DNA of 64,000 nucleotides from positions 8,626,572 through 8,690,571 of the forward strand of contig NW_025336346.1 in the NCBI RefSeq assembly GCF_004798865.1, in the 5' to 3' direction. Positions 1 to 11,701 of this stretch are shown here, piece by piece. The position numbers and the translations under genes are program-made. Every line of letters starts with the position of its first letter. The stretch's first letter is position 1. Under the pieces are notes generated by a model. It had not been told where the DNA came from, searched no databases, and worked only from the letters and a program-made list of their open reading frames with translations. The DNA comes from Varanus komodoensis (lineage: Eukaryota > Chordata > Lepidosauria > Squamata > Varanidae).

Positions 1-1000
1 AAATCAGGATACCAATAAATACAGATGCTTATAAAAGGTGAGATTTAATTTTGACCCTCTTTGCCCTGAAACAAAGGTGCTTTGTTTTGCTTTTCTAAAT
101 ACAGAATATTGTTTTTGTGGCATACTCTTGAAAAACTTAAGCAATACATGTTCACATAAAGAAATTTCTTAACATTTAACATTAGTATTATACACTTAAG
201 AGATTACTTATAATTTATTAACACTGCACTGAAATGTATAATAATCTTTCCTTATTTTAGCTTTTTGTAAAACTGTGAATTGGAAACACATCAAAAGATG
301 TACTTCAGAATTAAGTTCGTTTGGAGACATTTCAGAACAATGGGTGCATTTAAGAAATAGTAGACTATATACTATTTTATAGGGATAAACTGGACTATCT
401 AACCGCATATCTTCAATTACTTGTGTTGGTCACAGGTTCTTCTTTAAAGGTTGACATACATAGCACTATAAATTGTAAGAAAGTTAGTAAAAGACATCAG
501 GGGTGGGTATGAAGCATTTTAGAAAGCACCTTGATTCTACTGATTTGGTAACTCCTTTTCATCAACCAGTAACTTCCTTGTTATATGTACATTTCAGTCT
601 ACTTTTGCTACTCCTGATCTGTTTCTCTGTAATACCATTGCTCATCATTCCACATTTTTAAAATCAAGCTTTCTGGAATCTAGGATGTTCTCTCACTAAC
701 CTTGTTATCTTGAATTGCTATCTGCCATTCAAGCATTTTACTAGGGAACATCCATATAACATTGTTGGCAGCCTACTTTTCCTTTCTTTCCCAGACCTAA
801 TTTGGGGCCATTTTTCTGCTGTATAATGGATAAAGTGTGGATAGATAAAGCACTATCAAGATTATCTTTTCTCCAATATACAAAAGCACAAATTTTTAAA
901 AAAGAATGGCAAAATGGTATGGCTGTTAGGGCAGGTTGCAACTGCTACCTTGTTCAACTACTTAGAATAAGTTTGTGGTAGATGCCTTCTCTTGCTTTCC
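1..1000. other. AT-rich flank, no gene seen
   Basis: No open frame resembles the osteomodulin (OMD) exons expected upstream of OGN, and no repeat end is clear. By amniote gene order OMD should lie to the left of this window; part of this stretch could be its 3' untranslated region, but nothing here proves it. Confidence 0.4.
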
Positions 1001-1009
1001 GTCTATTAA

Positions 1010-4000
1010 CTATTTTATTGATTGACTGATTGCATTCGTATACCACTCCATAGCCAGAGGGTCTCTGGGCGGCTCACAGCAAAGTCAAACAGTGATACAG
1101 ATTAAAATAAATAATAACTAAAACTGTAAAATACAATAGAGTAAAAATACAATATAAGTACAACAATATAAATACAACAGGAAGAATAATCACAATATAA
1201 CCAATAAAACAACAAACCTAACCCTAACCCTAACCCAGCAGTAAGGCATTAGATAATAGTCATTATCTAAAAACAGATACTTAAAAAAAAAAGTCTTAAC
1301 TTAGTGTTGAAAGCAAGGTAAAATGGGTGCCAGTCGCACCTCGCTTGGAAGAGAATTCGAAGTTGCGGTGTGAAGACAGAGAAGGCCCTTTTCCTCATCA
1401 ATTCCCCCCTCACCTCATGGGAAGGGGCATGAAGGAGGGCCTCCATTGATGACCTGAGTGGCCTGGTAGGATATATGGAAACAGGTGTTCTTTAGATATC
1501 CTGTACCCAAGGCATTTAAGGTTTTATATGTTAGCATGAACACTTTGAATTGACAATTTCAGGTAGCCAATTGAAATGGCAGGGGACCAGCATATGTTCT
1601 CTCCTTCTTAGTAACTGTGCTGCTCTGTTTTCAAAAGGAGCCCCACGTAGAGTGTATTACAGTAATCAAGACAAGAGGTTACCAGCGCTGGATAACTGTG
1701 GCGGGGTTCCGCTCATCCAAGCAGGGAGGTAGCTGGAATATGAGCCTAAGCCGATAGAAGGTGCTCTTGGCCACCGAGACCACCTGAGAAACAGGTGAAA
1801 GCTCAGGGTCCAGAAGCACCCCCAAGCTATGAACCTTATCCTTTAGGGGGAGTGCAACTCCATCCGGGGTTGGTTGAAAAATTTCCAGTTGTATAAATGG
1901 ACTGCCCACCAACAGAACCTCCATCTTTTCTGGCTTGAGCTACAATTTATTGGCATTCATCTAGTCCATTACCAAGCCAAGCCACTTGTTCAGGACAGTC
2001 ACCACCTCACCTGGTGAGATGAAAATGAGAGGTAGAGCTGAATGACATCAGCATACTGATGACACTTCATCCCATACCTCCAGATGATCCTACCAGTGGT
2101 TTCATGTGTTAAAGAGCATAGAGGACAGAATGGAGCCCTGTGGAACTTCATGGCGCAAATGCCACGGCACAGAGTGGCAGTTCCCCAGTTTCACCAATGG
2201 GAGACGGTCAGCCAGATAGGAGTGGAACCACTGCAAAAGCAGTGCCCCCAACTCCCAGTACAGCCAGCCTCTCCAGAAGGATACCATGGCTGATGGTATC
2301 GAAAGCCACTGAGAGATCCAGGAGAATCAACTGAGTCATGCTCCCCCTGGCTCTCTCCCAGCATAGATTATCCCATAGGGCAACCAAGGCAGTTTCTGTT
2401 CTGAACCCATGCCTAAAGCCCAATTGAAATAGGTTGGATAATCTATTTCCTCTAAGAGTGTTTGGAGTTGCCCGGCCACAGCCCACTCAATCATCTTGCC
2501 CAGGAAGGTAACATTTGCCATAGTTTGACAATTACTTAAGTTCTCTAGATCCACATGTGGTTTTTAAAAGAGTGGTGTAACCACCAGTTTCTTCAAAGGG
2601 GCAGGCACCACTCCCTATCTCAAGGAGGCATTCACCGCCTCCTGAATCCAGGGTCAAGTCACCTCCTTTGATCTCTCAATTAGCCAAGATGGGTAGGGGT
2701 CATGCAAACAAGTTGTGACATGGACATAACCCAGCACTTTCTCCACATCCTTGGGTCATAATAGCTAAAACTCATCCAGTAAAACTGGACCAGATAGCAC
2801 ACTGGACACCTCTGCTGATAGCACTGGGATAACTGTGGTGCCCAACCTGAGATGAATCTGAGCGACTTTACCCTCAAAGTGTCACACAAACTTGTCACAG
2901 TGGGTCTCTGAGGGTTCAAGGGTATTATCTATTTATTTATTTATTTAGCAGACTTATATGCTTATATATGGTATCACATCTTGGGCCTGAATGTAAAAGG
3001 CCGCAAGCCACCCAGAAGATCGCCACAGGATGACAACTCAAGTGTAATGGAAGCAGCAAAGAAAGACCACTTTGTCACTTTCACTGCAGCGAAACATGCC
3101 TGATAGTGGGCACTAAGCCATGTTTGGTGAGATTCATAACATTTCTCCACCGGGGCTCTAGTCATCTTCCCTCTTCCTTAATTGCATGCAGCTCTGGTGT
3201 GTACCAGGCAGCTGGATGGGTTCGGCAAGTGGGGAGAGGGCACGTGGGAGCAACTGTGTCAACCACCCAGCTCATCTCCTTATTCCACAGGGAGACCTGG
3301 GCATTGACAGGAGCACCAATCATACCAACAGGAAAATCCCCAGAGCCCATTGGAAGTTTTCTGGATCCATTAGACTCTGGGGGCAGACCAACTTAATGCA
3401 TTCCTCACCCCTCCAGAGGAGAAAAGGGGCCGAAAGTCCAAACCTCAGAAGGAAGTGATCTGACCATAACAACAGGGTTGATGACAACCACCAGATCACC
3501 ATCTTTCTGCCCAGTTGAGAAGACCAGGTCCAGTGTCCTGAGCTGCCCTGGACAAGGTCACCTTGGCATGATTATTGAGGACTCCCAGGACCATCATCCT
3601 GGGAGTCCTCAATACCAGGTCTACGACAATTTCCGTCAGCTCAGGCAAGGAGTCTGCTGTCTAGTAGGGCAGGCGGTACACCTAGGGTAGCAGGATCCCT
3701 GTCTCAGTTGCCCAGAGCAAGCTACAGACACTGAAGAACTATAGAGTCTCGTGAGGGGAAGATGATGGGCACCCCCCTCCCCGGCCCACCAGGAAATATT
3801 GGTGCAGCACCAAGAGGCCACAATTGGGAGAGAGTGACCCCCCACACACACACTCCCACCCAGGTCTCGGTAATGCAAGCCAGGTTGGCACCCTCATCCA
3901 CAATTAAATCATGGTGAGAGAGCATTTAGTATGCACCAACCTGGCATTTAGCAACAGGACCACAAGGCCTGGTGGTAAACCAGCAAACTGCCCACTGGGA

Positions 4001-4180
4001 ATCATCTGTTTAGGGGAAAGATCAGAAGAAGGAATAGCGATAAGACATCTGTTCCCTCTTCTCGTTCAGTGGCCAATCAGTCCCTCAACACCATATCTCC
4101 CCCCACCAGTAACTACAACAATAGGTGCACCCATATCCACTGAACACACCGAGCAAGACAACAAACAGCCCAAAAGCTAA
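1010..4180 (-). mobile_element. L2/CR1-clade LINE, antisense, decayed
   Basis: Read on the minus strand this is a long non-LTR retrotransposon. Around 3925-3720 an endonuclease-like motif (ACITETW) is visible. Around 2490-2100 reverse transcriptase motifs follow in order: LLDLSVAFDT, FHSYLADR and VPQGSILSSMLFN. Around 1920-1680 the RT C-terminal part (HSLGVLLDPELS) appears, and the 3' UTR ends near 1010. The frame is broken repeatedly, so it is dead. The 5' limit is uncertain and could extend to about 4.5 kb. The element at 34.25-36.5 kb shares its layout and sequence. A (TTTA)n tract at about 2928-2946 interrupts it. Confidence 0.8.
1217..1236 (-). repeat. Short interstitial telomeric repeat (CCCTAA)n
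   Basis: About 3.3 perfect units of the vertebrate telomere repeat, C-rich on the + strand, sit inside the 3' UTR part of the antisense LINE. The tract is too short to be a chromosome end. It may be a variant of the LINE's own UTR or a repair-associated insertion. Confidence 0.85.
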
Positions 4181-4835
4181 GCCAAAACCAGCTACTGGGA
4201 GGAGGGAGGTGAGGAAAGGGGGGGGGGACATTAAAATTAAAATTAATAAAAATTTAAATTTAAAAAGCCAGTACTGATGAGCTCTATCCCACTTCAACTT
4301 ACCTTTCCTTTCATAATCCACATCTTGTTAGCCATCTTACCTACCTCCTTAATCTCAACAACAGTACCTTTGCACATTCCCAATGACCCTGCTATGAACA
4401 AGCAACCAAAACCATAATCACAGTTTAGTACCATCCCATTATCATGCCAACCTCCACCTACCCACAAGTACTTACATAAACCCTCAGTATGCACAACTAC
4501 CATCAACTCATCAGTATTAAAAAAAAACCCTCCTGTTTCCCGAGCAGCCACCAACGGAAGTGTGCAGAGAAAGGAGGCTGGCTAAAAGCCCGCAGGGAGG
4601 GTCTTGCTATTTGTGGCCCTGCTGCTTCCCTTGGTCTCCATGCCATGCCTGCAAAGTGGCCCAGGTCTTGCCTGCACCAGCCTGGATAGAGAAGGAAAGC
4701 AGCGCATGGTGCCTTCCTACTAACAAAAGGCTGCAACCTCTTCAGTCTTCAAGGCATCCCGAATCCACTTGGAACTTACTTGTGAGTAAACATGTCTAAA
4801 AATAGGTTAATACAAAATAGTCTCTAATCAAAGTA

Positions 4836-4910
4836 TGAGTAGGCATATCTACTCAGAAGTATGTTCCCTGGCACTTACTCCCAAATTACTGTGCGTTGAT
4901 TACAGACCAA
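4836..4910. repeat. Short palindromic repeat family (copy 1)
   Basis: Carries the family signature TCTACTCAGAAGTA followed by an opposed GGCACTTACTCCC block. The two halves are roughly inverted repeats. Other copies lie near 5.7, 12.0, 23.9, 46.4, 53.8, 59.7 and 63.5 kb. Confidence 0.5.
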
Positions 4911-5224
4911 ATCTTGAATACTGGAAAATGCAGGTTGACACCAAATCTGCACCTCTCTACCAGAGACATTTTCTGTGTTTCTCAATACCCAAACAACCTT
5001 AAGCTATTCGAGCATATTATGCAATTGCTGAGCATAGCTAGTTTAACTATTACGAAAAGGATCCCAGTGTAGTGGTGCATGTTCCAGTGGGCCACAGGAA
5101 CCTCCAAGGTGCCCACAAAGCTTTTCACTCCTTATTCGTTCAAAAATAATTTATTTAAAAAGGGGGGAAATGTTAGGATGCTTGGTCTCCTTCCTGTTCT
5201 TGATCAGGAAGTGAAGGAAAGAGT

Positions 5225-5505
5225 TGTTTCGGGGCCTTATCCTATCTTCTTCCATTCTCTCAGACATTGCTGTTTGGCGCTCTCTCTACACTCCCAGGTT
5301 ACCACACTTTTTCTCTCCCCTCTAACACTTTACCTTGCTATTTCTCCCTCTCTAGCCCCGTTATTTCTCTTGCCCCACGTGTCCACATTCTGTTTCTCTC
5401 TTCTACTAGCATTCCTCTTTCTCACACTATTTCTCCCTCTCAGTCCTTAGCTTTGCTGTTTCCTTTCTCTCATCCTTTTATCTTATTTCTTGTTCCCGTA
5501 TTTGC
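5225..5505. repeat. Pyrimidine-rich dispersed repeat, hAT-like interior
   Basis: A long C/T-rich tract with blocks such as TACCTTGCTATTTCTCCC and TCTCTAGCCCCG. The same blocks occur in reverse complement at about 50240-50390, next to a recognisable hAT-type end, and more weakly at 22340-22540. It therefore looks like the interior of a non-autonomous DNA transposon rather than simple sequence. Confidence 0.45.
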
Positions 5506-5534
5506 TATTATTATTATTATTATTATTATTATTT
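5506..5534. repeat. (ATT)n microsatellite
   Basis: Nearly ten perfect ATT units at the end of the pyrimidine-rich repeat. Confidence 0.95.
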
Positions 5535-5717
5535 TGCTTTCCAGCCCCTAGAGCACCTTTCTGGGCAGGAACTCTGATGAAACAGGTGGAAGGAAGAACA
5601 TCCGGTGGGGGATGAGGTAGTGAGATTGGGGTAGAAGGATTTTTTCTTTTCTTTTGATGCAAGGCATTTTCTTCCCTTTGGAGTTAAAGAAAGGTGTGTG
5701 TGGATAGGATAAGGACA

Positions 5718-5795
5718 GCAATTCTAGGTTGATCTACTCAGAAGTAATTCTTACTGCATGCCATCTAAGTGTGTTTAAATAAATGTGTAAAGGTT
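5718..5795. repeat. Short palindromic repeat family (copy 2)
   Basis: Begins with AGCAATTCTAGGTTGATC, then TACTCAGAAGTAATTC, and ends in an opposed, partly complementary half. It is more diverged than the copy at 63.4 kb. Confidence 0.5.
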
Positions 5796-6099
5796 AGCAA
5801 ATGTCCTTTGAACAGTTTCTCCGCCACCACTTTTGTGGTTTGTTTGTTTTGCATGACATTGGTACAATTAGCCAGGAAGTCTATGGTGCTGATGCAAAGT
5901 AGTCTGGCGGCTTAAGATTACTAGCTCTTCAGTTCACGCTAGTGCTTTATCCATGGTGCACCACAGGAGGCAAGCCAGCTTTGCACACATAGCAGCTAGT
6001 GCTGGTCTGCAAGAATGTGTCATCTGGACTCTCTCCACCGCTGCCGCTGCAGGTTCAATGCTGCAGGTCTGACGCGGGTCTTGTCCTCACAGGGTTCCA

Positions 6100-6296
6100 T
6101 GCAAGTCACTAGCTCCCCACCAAGGTGGGTACCCATTTATCTACTCATACTTTTACATACTTTCAAACGGCTGGGTAGGCAGAAACTGAGACAAGGCAAT
6201 AGGAGCTCACCCCACCGTGTGCATTCAAACTGCCAGCTTTCCGATCGGCAAGTTAGAGGCTCAGCGGTTTAACTCACAACACCACCTTGCATCCCT
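6100..6296 (-). mobile_element. Sauria-type tRNA-derived SINE, antisense
   Basis: Read in reverse, it has a tRNA-like head (GTTAAACCGCTGAGCC, then a B-box-like CAGTTTGAATGC). Then comes the body GGTGAGCTCCTATTGC, and GTAGATAAATGGGTACC further on. The same body occurs in the SINE at 41.2 kb. The 3' tail is poorly preserved, so the copy is old or truncated. Confidence 0.75.
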
Positions 6297-6697
6297 TTAA
6301 CCTTGTAGTGCTGTAATGATTCAGGACCCAGTATATACAATAAATGAAGGCCAATCACATTTTAGAAGGCATACATATGTGTAGTTGACACATATATGCT
6401 CATGAGCAGTGTGGTGAACAAAGTATAGTGTGAATGAACGAAATGTGTCAATAAATATGCAGTAAGCACACCAGGGCAAGAATTCTTTAAACCATACTTT
6501 ATCCTGGTCATAATGTTCGTAAGTGGAGCTGAGTTACTTTTGATGTTCCCTAACTGAAAGGCTACTAAATATGAAGATGGATCTATCTCTACCCTTCTTG
6601 CTTTTGGTAGTCAGCAAACTGCTGCTCTTCCTTCCCTTGTGGTTTACAAGGAAGCTTCCCAATGCTTTTCTGGATCACAGCAATGGTCCATCTAGTA

Positions 6698-7093
6698 CAG
6701 ACCTGGGCATTGTATGGCCCACGGGCCACATCCGGCCCAATGGCTGACCCTGACTGGCCTGCATGAGGTCACTGGCAAATTAAAAGTCAATGCAAATATA
6801 TATCGTCATAATATAGATGCAAGCAATACAACTGCACTGCTTTTATTTTGAAGGATCTGCTAAATTGAATTGAATTTATTGCTTTTCGTGTAATGTTAAT
6901 ATTAATGTTTTTGTGAATATTCATTAAATAGTGTTGTTCTGTGCTCCACATTTTCATTGTATCATTGTAATGTTTCATTTACTGTTTTTATAGAGATATA
7001 TATTGAGCAGAGCTGTAAGTGTATTGGTCCGGCCATTAACAACTGTCAAAGTTTCTCATGTGGCCCCATAGGAAAATTAATTGCCCACCCCTG
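6698..7093. mobile_element. Non-autonomous hAT transposon with exact 8-bp TSD
   Basis: The left end begins CAGACCTGGGCATT and the right end finishes TTGCCCACCCCTG, giving imperfect terminal inverted repeats. Both ends are flanked by the identical octamer ATCTAGTA (6690-6697 and 7094-7101), the 8-bp target duplication expected of hAT elements. The 396-bp interior is AT-rich and has no transposase frame, so it is a MITE-like deletion derivative. Confidence 0.9.
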
Positions 7094-7666
7094 ATCTAGT
7101 ATAACATACTGTTTCTAACCATAACCAGCCAAATTCCCCAAGGGGGCTCACAGGGGCAGTTGGTATCTCAGTTAAGTGGTCCCTGCTGTCTGATCCCTCT
7201 CCTCTGCTGCAGTCAGGTGAAAATATGAAATAGAATACTACAACCATTATGCTATCTGCCTAAGAACTTCCGGAACTCCCCACAGGGTAATAAATGGAAG
7301 CACAAATTGAAAAGACAACCTGCTAGAAAAAGACTGATTCGATGCCACCTACTACAGCATTTCCCAAACCTGTCACACATGAATTTTAATTAGAGGCAAT
7401 CTTCACATTGAAAGAAGGAAAGAATTACACACCTTCAGTGGAAGATATATCCAAGTTTAAGGCACAGCAGCAAGGCCTTGCTGTAACACACACTTAAGTA
7501 AGGTTCTTTTCCCAGCTATCAATTAAGCTTGTCCCCAGAGTGTTTTAGGAGTACGTGGTACAGACCTAAACTGAAGGCAACAAACCTGGAACAGTGATTC
7601 ATGTAGCAACAGTCCAAACAACCTCTTTCAGAAGGTAAATAATGGTATTGCACTGCCACAAAGCCA

Positions 7667-8810
7667 GGTTGCTTACCTGTAGCGGTCGTTTGACTGGTCA
7701 ACTGTGTATTCACACATATGTGCTCTGCACCTGTGTGGAGACTGTTGTGGGGAAGCTTCTATAGTAAAGTGTTCATTTGGCCAGGAGTTCCACCCCTTCG
7801 CGTCCCAGGTTACGTTGGGGGGGGGCTCCCACTCATTCCCTCAGTTCCATTGAGACTGAGATAGATCCCAGAACCAGGAAGGAGAGTTGTTCTGTTCCAG
7901 TCTGGCTCCCGTGGGCCTTGGAAAGCAGGGCAGCAATCCTCAGAGGGATGACACCAAGAGGGACCAGTGGGTGGGTTGTGTGAATGCACAGATGACCACT
8001 TGAAGAATGACAGTTATGGGTAAGTAACCTGACTTTCATCACACATATGAGCAACTGGCAAGCTTACCTCAAAAAGAATGGAGGGATGGTGTTAACACTG
8101 GAGGACCAAGGATAGGTCTGTTCTGCAGTGGAAAGAAGGTGGAAGCTCATGAGTCACACTGTTGACCTGGCTTTTTTGAGGGAGTCCATCTTTTCATCTG
8201 TCTACACATTGAAGAGGCCCTCCCTATCAAAGGGGAGGTCCTCAATGCAGGAACGAGTCTCTTGTGGAAGTTCCACTGAACACAGCCAGGCATGTTGACA
8301 GATGGCCACAGCACCCATCATGGACTTGGCATCCCAGTTCACATGGTAGCATGCTGGGTGATGTGTTGGTGGGCCAAATTGAAGGCTTTCTTCTGGAACA
8401 CTCTGGCCAGATCTCTGTAATCATTAGGAAGGTGTTCACACCTCACCCCAAACTTGTCCCAAAAGAACAGCTGATATCAGGCCATGGAGGCATCATAATT
8501 AGAGGCCTAGAGGCCAAGCACTGAGGCTTCATGGATTTGTCATGCCATCCCATCCAGGTGGCAGCCCATCTGGTGGACTTATGCTGTGTGCTCCCACTGC
8601 GACTTCCTTGTGTGGATTGTAGTAGGAGTGAGTTGGGTTTGGGCTGTTGGAAAAGGAATGGGACATCCTTCTCCATCACCCAGTTCATAGTTTCTAGTGG
8701 AGTGTGCCATCCATGGAGAGAGCTTTCCATGTCTGCCTGATGGTCTGCAGCAGGGCAGTGTTGTGAGCTGAGTTTTCCCTCTAGCAGTAACAGTCTCACC
8801 AGAGCTTCTT
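7667..8810 (-). mobile_element. DIRS-type retroelement fossil, broken
   Basis: A fragment of a tyrosine-recombinase (DIRS-like) retroelement, mostly in antisense. Two inverted copies of an approximately 54-bp block (7667-7720 and 7976-8030) match the inverted terminal/internal repeats such elements carry. The part from about 8150 to 8530 resembles the gag-like region of reptile DIRS elements when read on the minus strand. It is heavily broken, with no intact frame, and looks old. The assignment is by recall, and other LTR-kin families remain possible. Confidence 0.45.
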
Positions 8811-9593
8811 TATTTTACATGTAAATCTCTGAACATACATAAAAGTGAAATGCTGAACCCTCCCTAGCCTCTTCACCAAAAGCTTTGCTTATGAATCCTT
8901 CTGCGTCTGTCCCTGGGGAAAGGACTGCTGTGGAACCAGGTACATCTTCACTCCTCCCTCTGAGATCCCAGCTGGGCCACTCTACGACTGTGATGATGGA
9001 CTACTGGGTCCACCTCCTAAGGAGGCTGGAGTTCTCCATCCAAATGACTCCACATCTCTAAATACTCCCATCAGGGTGTTGCTGCTCTTCCTAGTTCCCA
9101 CGGGTGGGTTAAATAGGCCCCTCGGCTGCCTTTGAACTAATCTCTTCCCTAGCAGGCACAGGTGGGACTGCAAATGCAGCTGAATCTGTATCAACAATCA
9201 TCTTGTTATCAGAGCTGTCAGACTGCTGGGATAGGTCACCTCCCCTACACACATCCCATTCTCAGAATCTGAATTTAGGGGTGCAATTGATGAATTCATG
9301 AACACACACCTGCAGTTCTCTTGCAGAACACTACTTGCAGAACACTACTATGACTGGGCACACATTTTGGAAATTATTCAAGTATTTGGGTTATTTAAAG
9401 TATTTTTTAAATAATACTTTCATCCTCGCTGATGCCAAAGCACATGATGGCTTGGAGACAAAGCTATAGATTCTTTGTTCTTGCAGCTGACTGAAATTCT
9501 TCTCAGAGTTAGGAAAGATCTGGGAAGTGGGGTGGAAGAATATTGTGCAGAGGCTGTATGCACAGTTAGGAACCAATGTGGAATAACTAATCC
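8811..9593. other. Unassigned sequence
   Basis: No supported gene or clear repeat end. It may include further decayed flank of the fossil to its left. Confidence 0.35.
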
Positions 9594-9762
9594 TTCCCCT
9601 CTCTACTTTATCCTCACAACATTCTTATTAAGCAGGTTAGGCTGAGACAATGATGAGCCCAGTCATACTGTGAGTTTCACAGCCAAGTGGGGACTTGAGC
9701 CTGGCTCTTGCCTGTACTGGTCCAAAACAATGCCACATTGGCTCTAACTATGTGCAATGAAT
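9594..9762 (-). mobile_element. MIR-like CORE SINE, antisense
   Basis: Contains the reverse-complement signature of the family: TATCCTCACAACATTCTTAT, GGTTAGGCTGAGACA and GGGACTTGAGCCTGGCTCTT, as in MIR-like SINEs elsewhere in the window. The head is truncated. Confidence 0.65.
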
Positions 9763-10695
9763 TCATTTTTGCAGTTGCAAGAATTATTCTCTAACTGCAC
9801 AATAAATTCAGGGGAAACACTTATGTTCAAGAGAGCTCAAGTTGCAAAATGAAGAACTATAAGCACAGATTGTAAACTAGCAGATGTACTAAACCAAAGC
9901 ATCCAACTCCAACTGAGACAGGCTTCCAGAACAAACAGCTGGTTTCTGAACTTTGGCTTTTGTGGGCGCAATAAACATTCTACAACAGCATAGCTTTTGG
10001 CTTAAGAAAAGAAACACCTCCAAAGTAAAATATTCTCAACTGAACTCCTATCAGCAAATCACAATGTAACTAATTGCAGTCCAACATTAAATACTGTTTT
10101 ACATCTAAGTCCTATTTGTCTTCACTGTTCATGTATGAAACAATAAAAATTTTGAAGAGGTGTGAAATATTGGAAACCTATCTTCTATCAGGTTATAAAT
10201 CTCTACAATCTTTAATGAAATGCCTCCATATGCAAACCTGCTTTTGCCACCAGTTCCATTTTCAATGAATGCACATCACAGTGTTTTCTATAATGAGCTA
10301 TTAAAGTTGGAATGCTAGTCAGCCTTCCAAAAGCTAGAAGGAGTTAACTCTAACATTGCTGAAGAAAGAGCTCAAGATAGTCAACAGAAATAGCTATGTT
10401 TAAAGGAATATACTGCAAATGTAAACCTTTACTTTCTCTGTGGGTATCTTGAGTCACAACCTTTCACTGCACAAAAAAGTGGAATGCGTATGTTTCATCT
10501 AAAACGGAAGTCAGCTTCTTTGTTTCCCATTAAACGCTACACTAAATGAAAAGCACATGACTTTGCTTAAGCCTTTATTGCATGAAACTGCAGCTGGTCC
10601 AGTAAAAGCTTTGAACGATAAGAACAACTTGATCAACATATTAAGCTGGATCTGTTCCAGTATTAGTTAAGAAAGAGTAAATTACCATTGTTTTG

Positions 10696-10703
10696 TATAT
10701 AAG
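10696..10703 (+). promoter_or_regulatory. OGN: Candidate OGN TATA box
   Basis: TATATAAG lies about 0.8 kb upstream of the OGN start codon. A possible non-coding first exon would follow, ending at a good donor (G|GTAGGT, exon end 10871). The start-codon exon has a matching acceptor (TTTATTTCCAG, exon start 11437). This layout is inferred; no transcript evidence was available. Confidence 0.4.
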
Positions 10704-11494
10704 ATTGCATGCTGACACAGCCCTCTTTATGCTGCAGAAAGTGCTTTGGAGGGCTGTCTATTTCTATAGTAGCATCACTAAAAATAATTCATATCATTTT
10801 CTGGCCATTTGGAATTAATGCACAGAAAGCTATACTGAAATCATCACACAAGATCTCAATCAGCAAAAACGGTAGGTATTGCTTTCCAAAAAATTATCTT
10901 AATATATATATTATTTTCAGTTACCATGAAGCTAATTGTTTTAAGTTACCATAAAGGTATTTTGATTATATGACATCTAGATTAGATATGCAACTGTAGT
11001 GTTTTTCTCCAAAGTATATGCATGGTATTTTTTCTATTTAAAATGTATTTTTATTTCTTTGTACCACATTTCAAAGCCTAATTTGCTCTGCAAAACAGTT
11101 CCTTAAGACAATGCAAAATATTTTCACTCTGGGGCTGGACTCAGCCCTGTTCCTTTTTTTAACTATTTCTTTACTACAGATGCCAGATCTCAAATACTAT
11201 TTTGCAAACATTTCTATGCAGCACTCAAACTTACAAAAGATACCATGAAATAATATGAAGCTATTCTTGAGCTTTCGGCTACACTGTATATTACCAACTT
11301 TTCAAACAATAAAAGTATTTATATAAAGAACACTAAGAGTTAAATCATTTTCCATGTTCTTGAGCATTAGAAAGGCGCTGCCAATAGTCTTCTAGGCTTT
11401 AAATATTGTTTTGACAGATTGCTTTTTTATTTCCAGTCACAAAGAAATCTTTCTCCCTAGTTCTTCCAGCTCAATATAAGTCAGATCTCTTGAA

Positions 11495-11701
11495 ATGAAG
11501 ACTTTGCAGAAGTTTAGTCTCTTCATCAGTTTTTTAATGCCCTTGGTGAAGTTAGCACCACCTAATCAACAAAACTCAGACCCGTTTTATGAGCATGACT
11601 TGACCATAACTGCTGAAGATGCAGTATTCAAGGAAATCTATGAAGATACATTATTTAAAGAAGATTATGATGACAATCTGCAGGATGCAGTAGAAAATAA
11701 G
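11495..11701 (+). CDS. OGN: OGN coding exon 1 (signal peptide)
   Basis: 69 codons starting at ATG with [10 protein letters not shown]. They encode the signal peptide and an acidic stretch rich in D, E and Y. The donor is AATAAG|GTAGTT, phase 0. Without splicing the frame runs into the intron and stops soon after. Confidence 0.93.
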
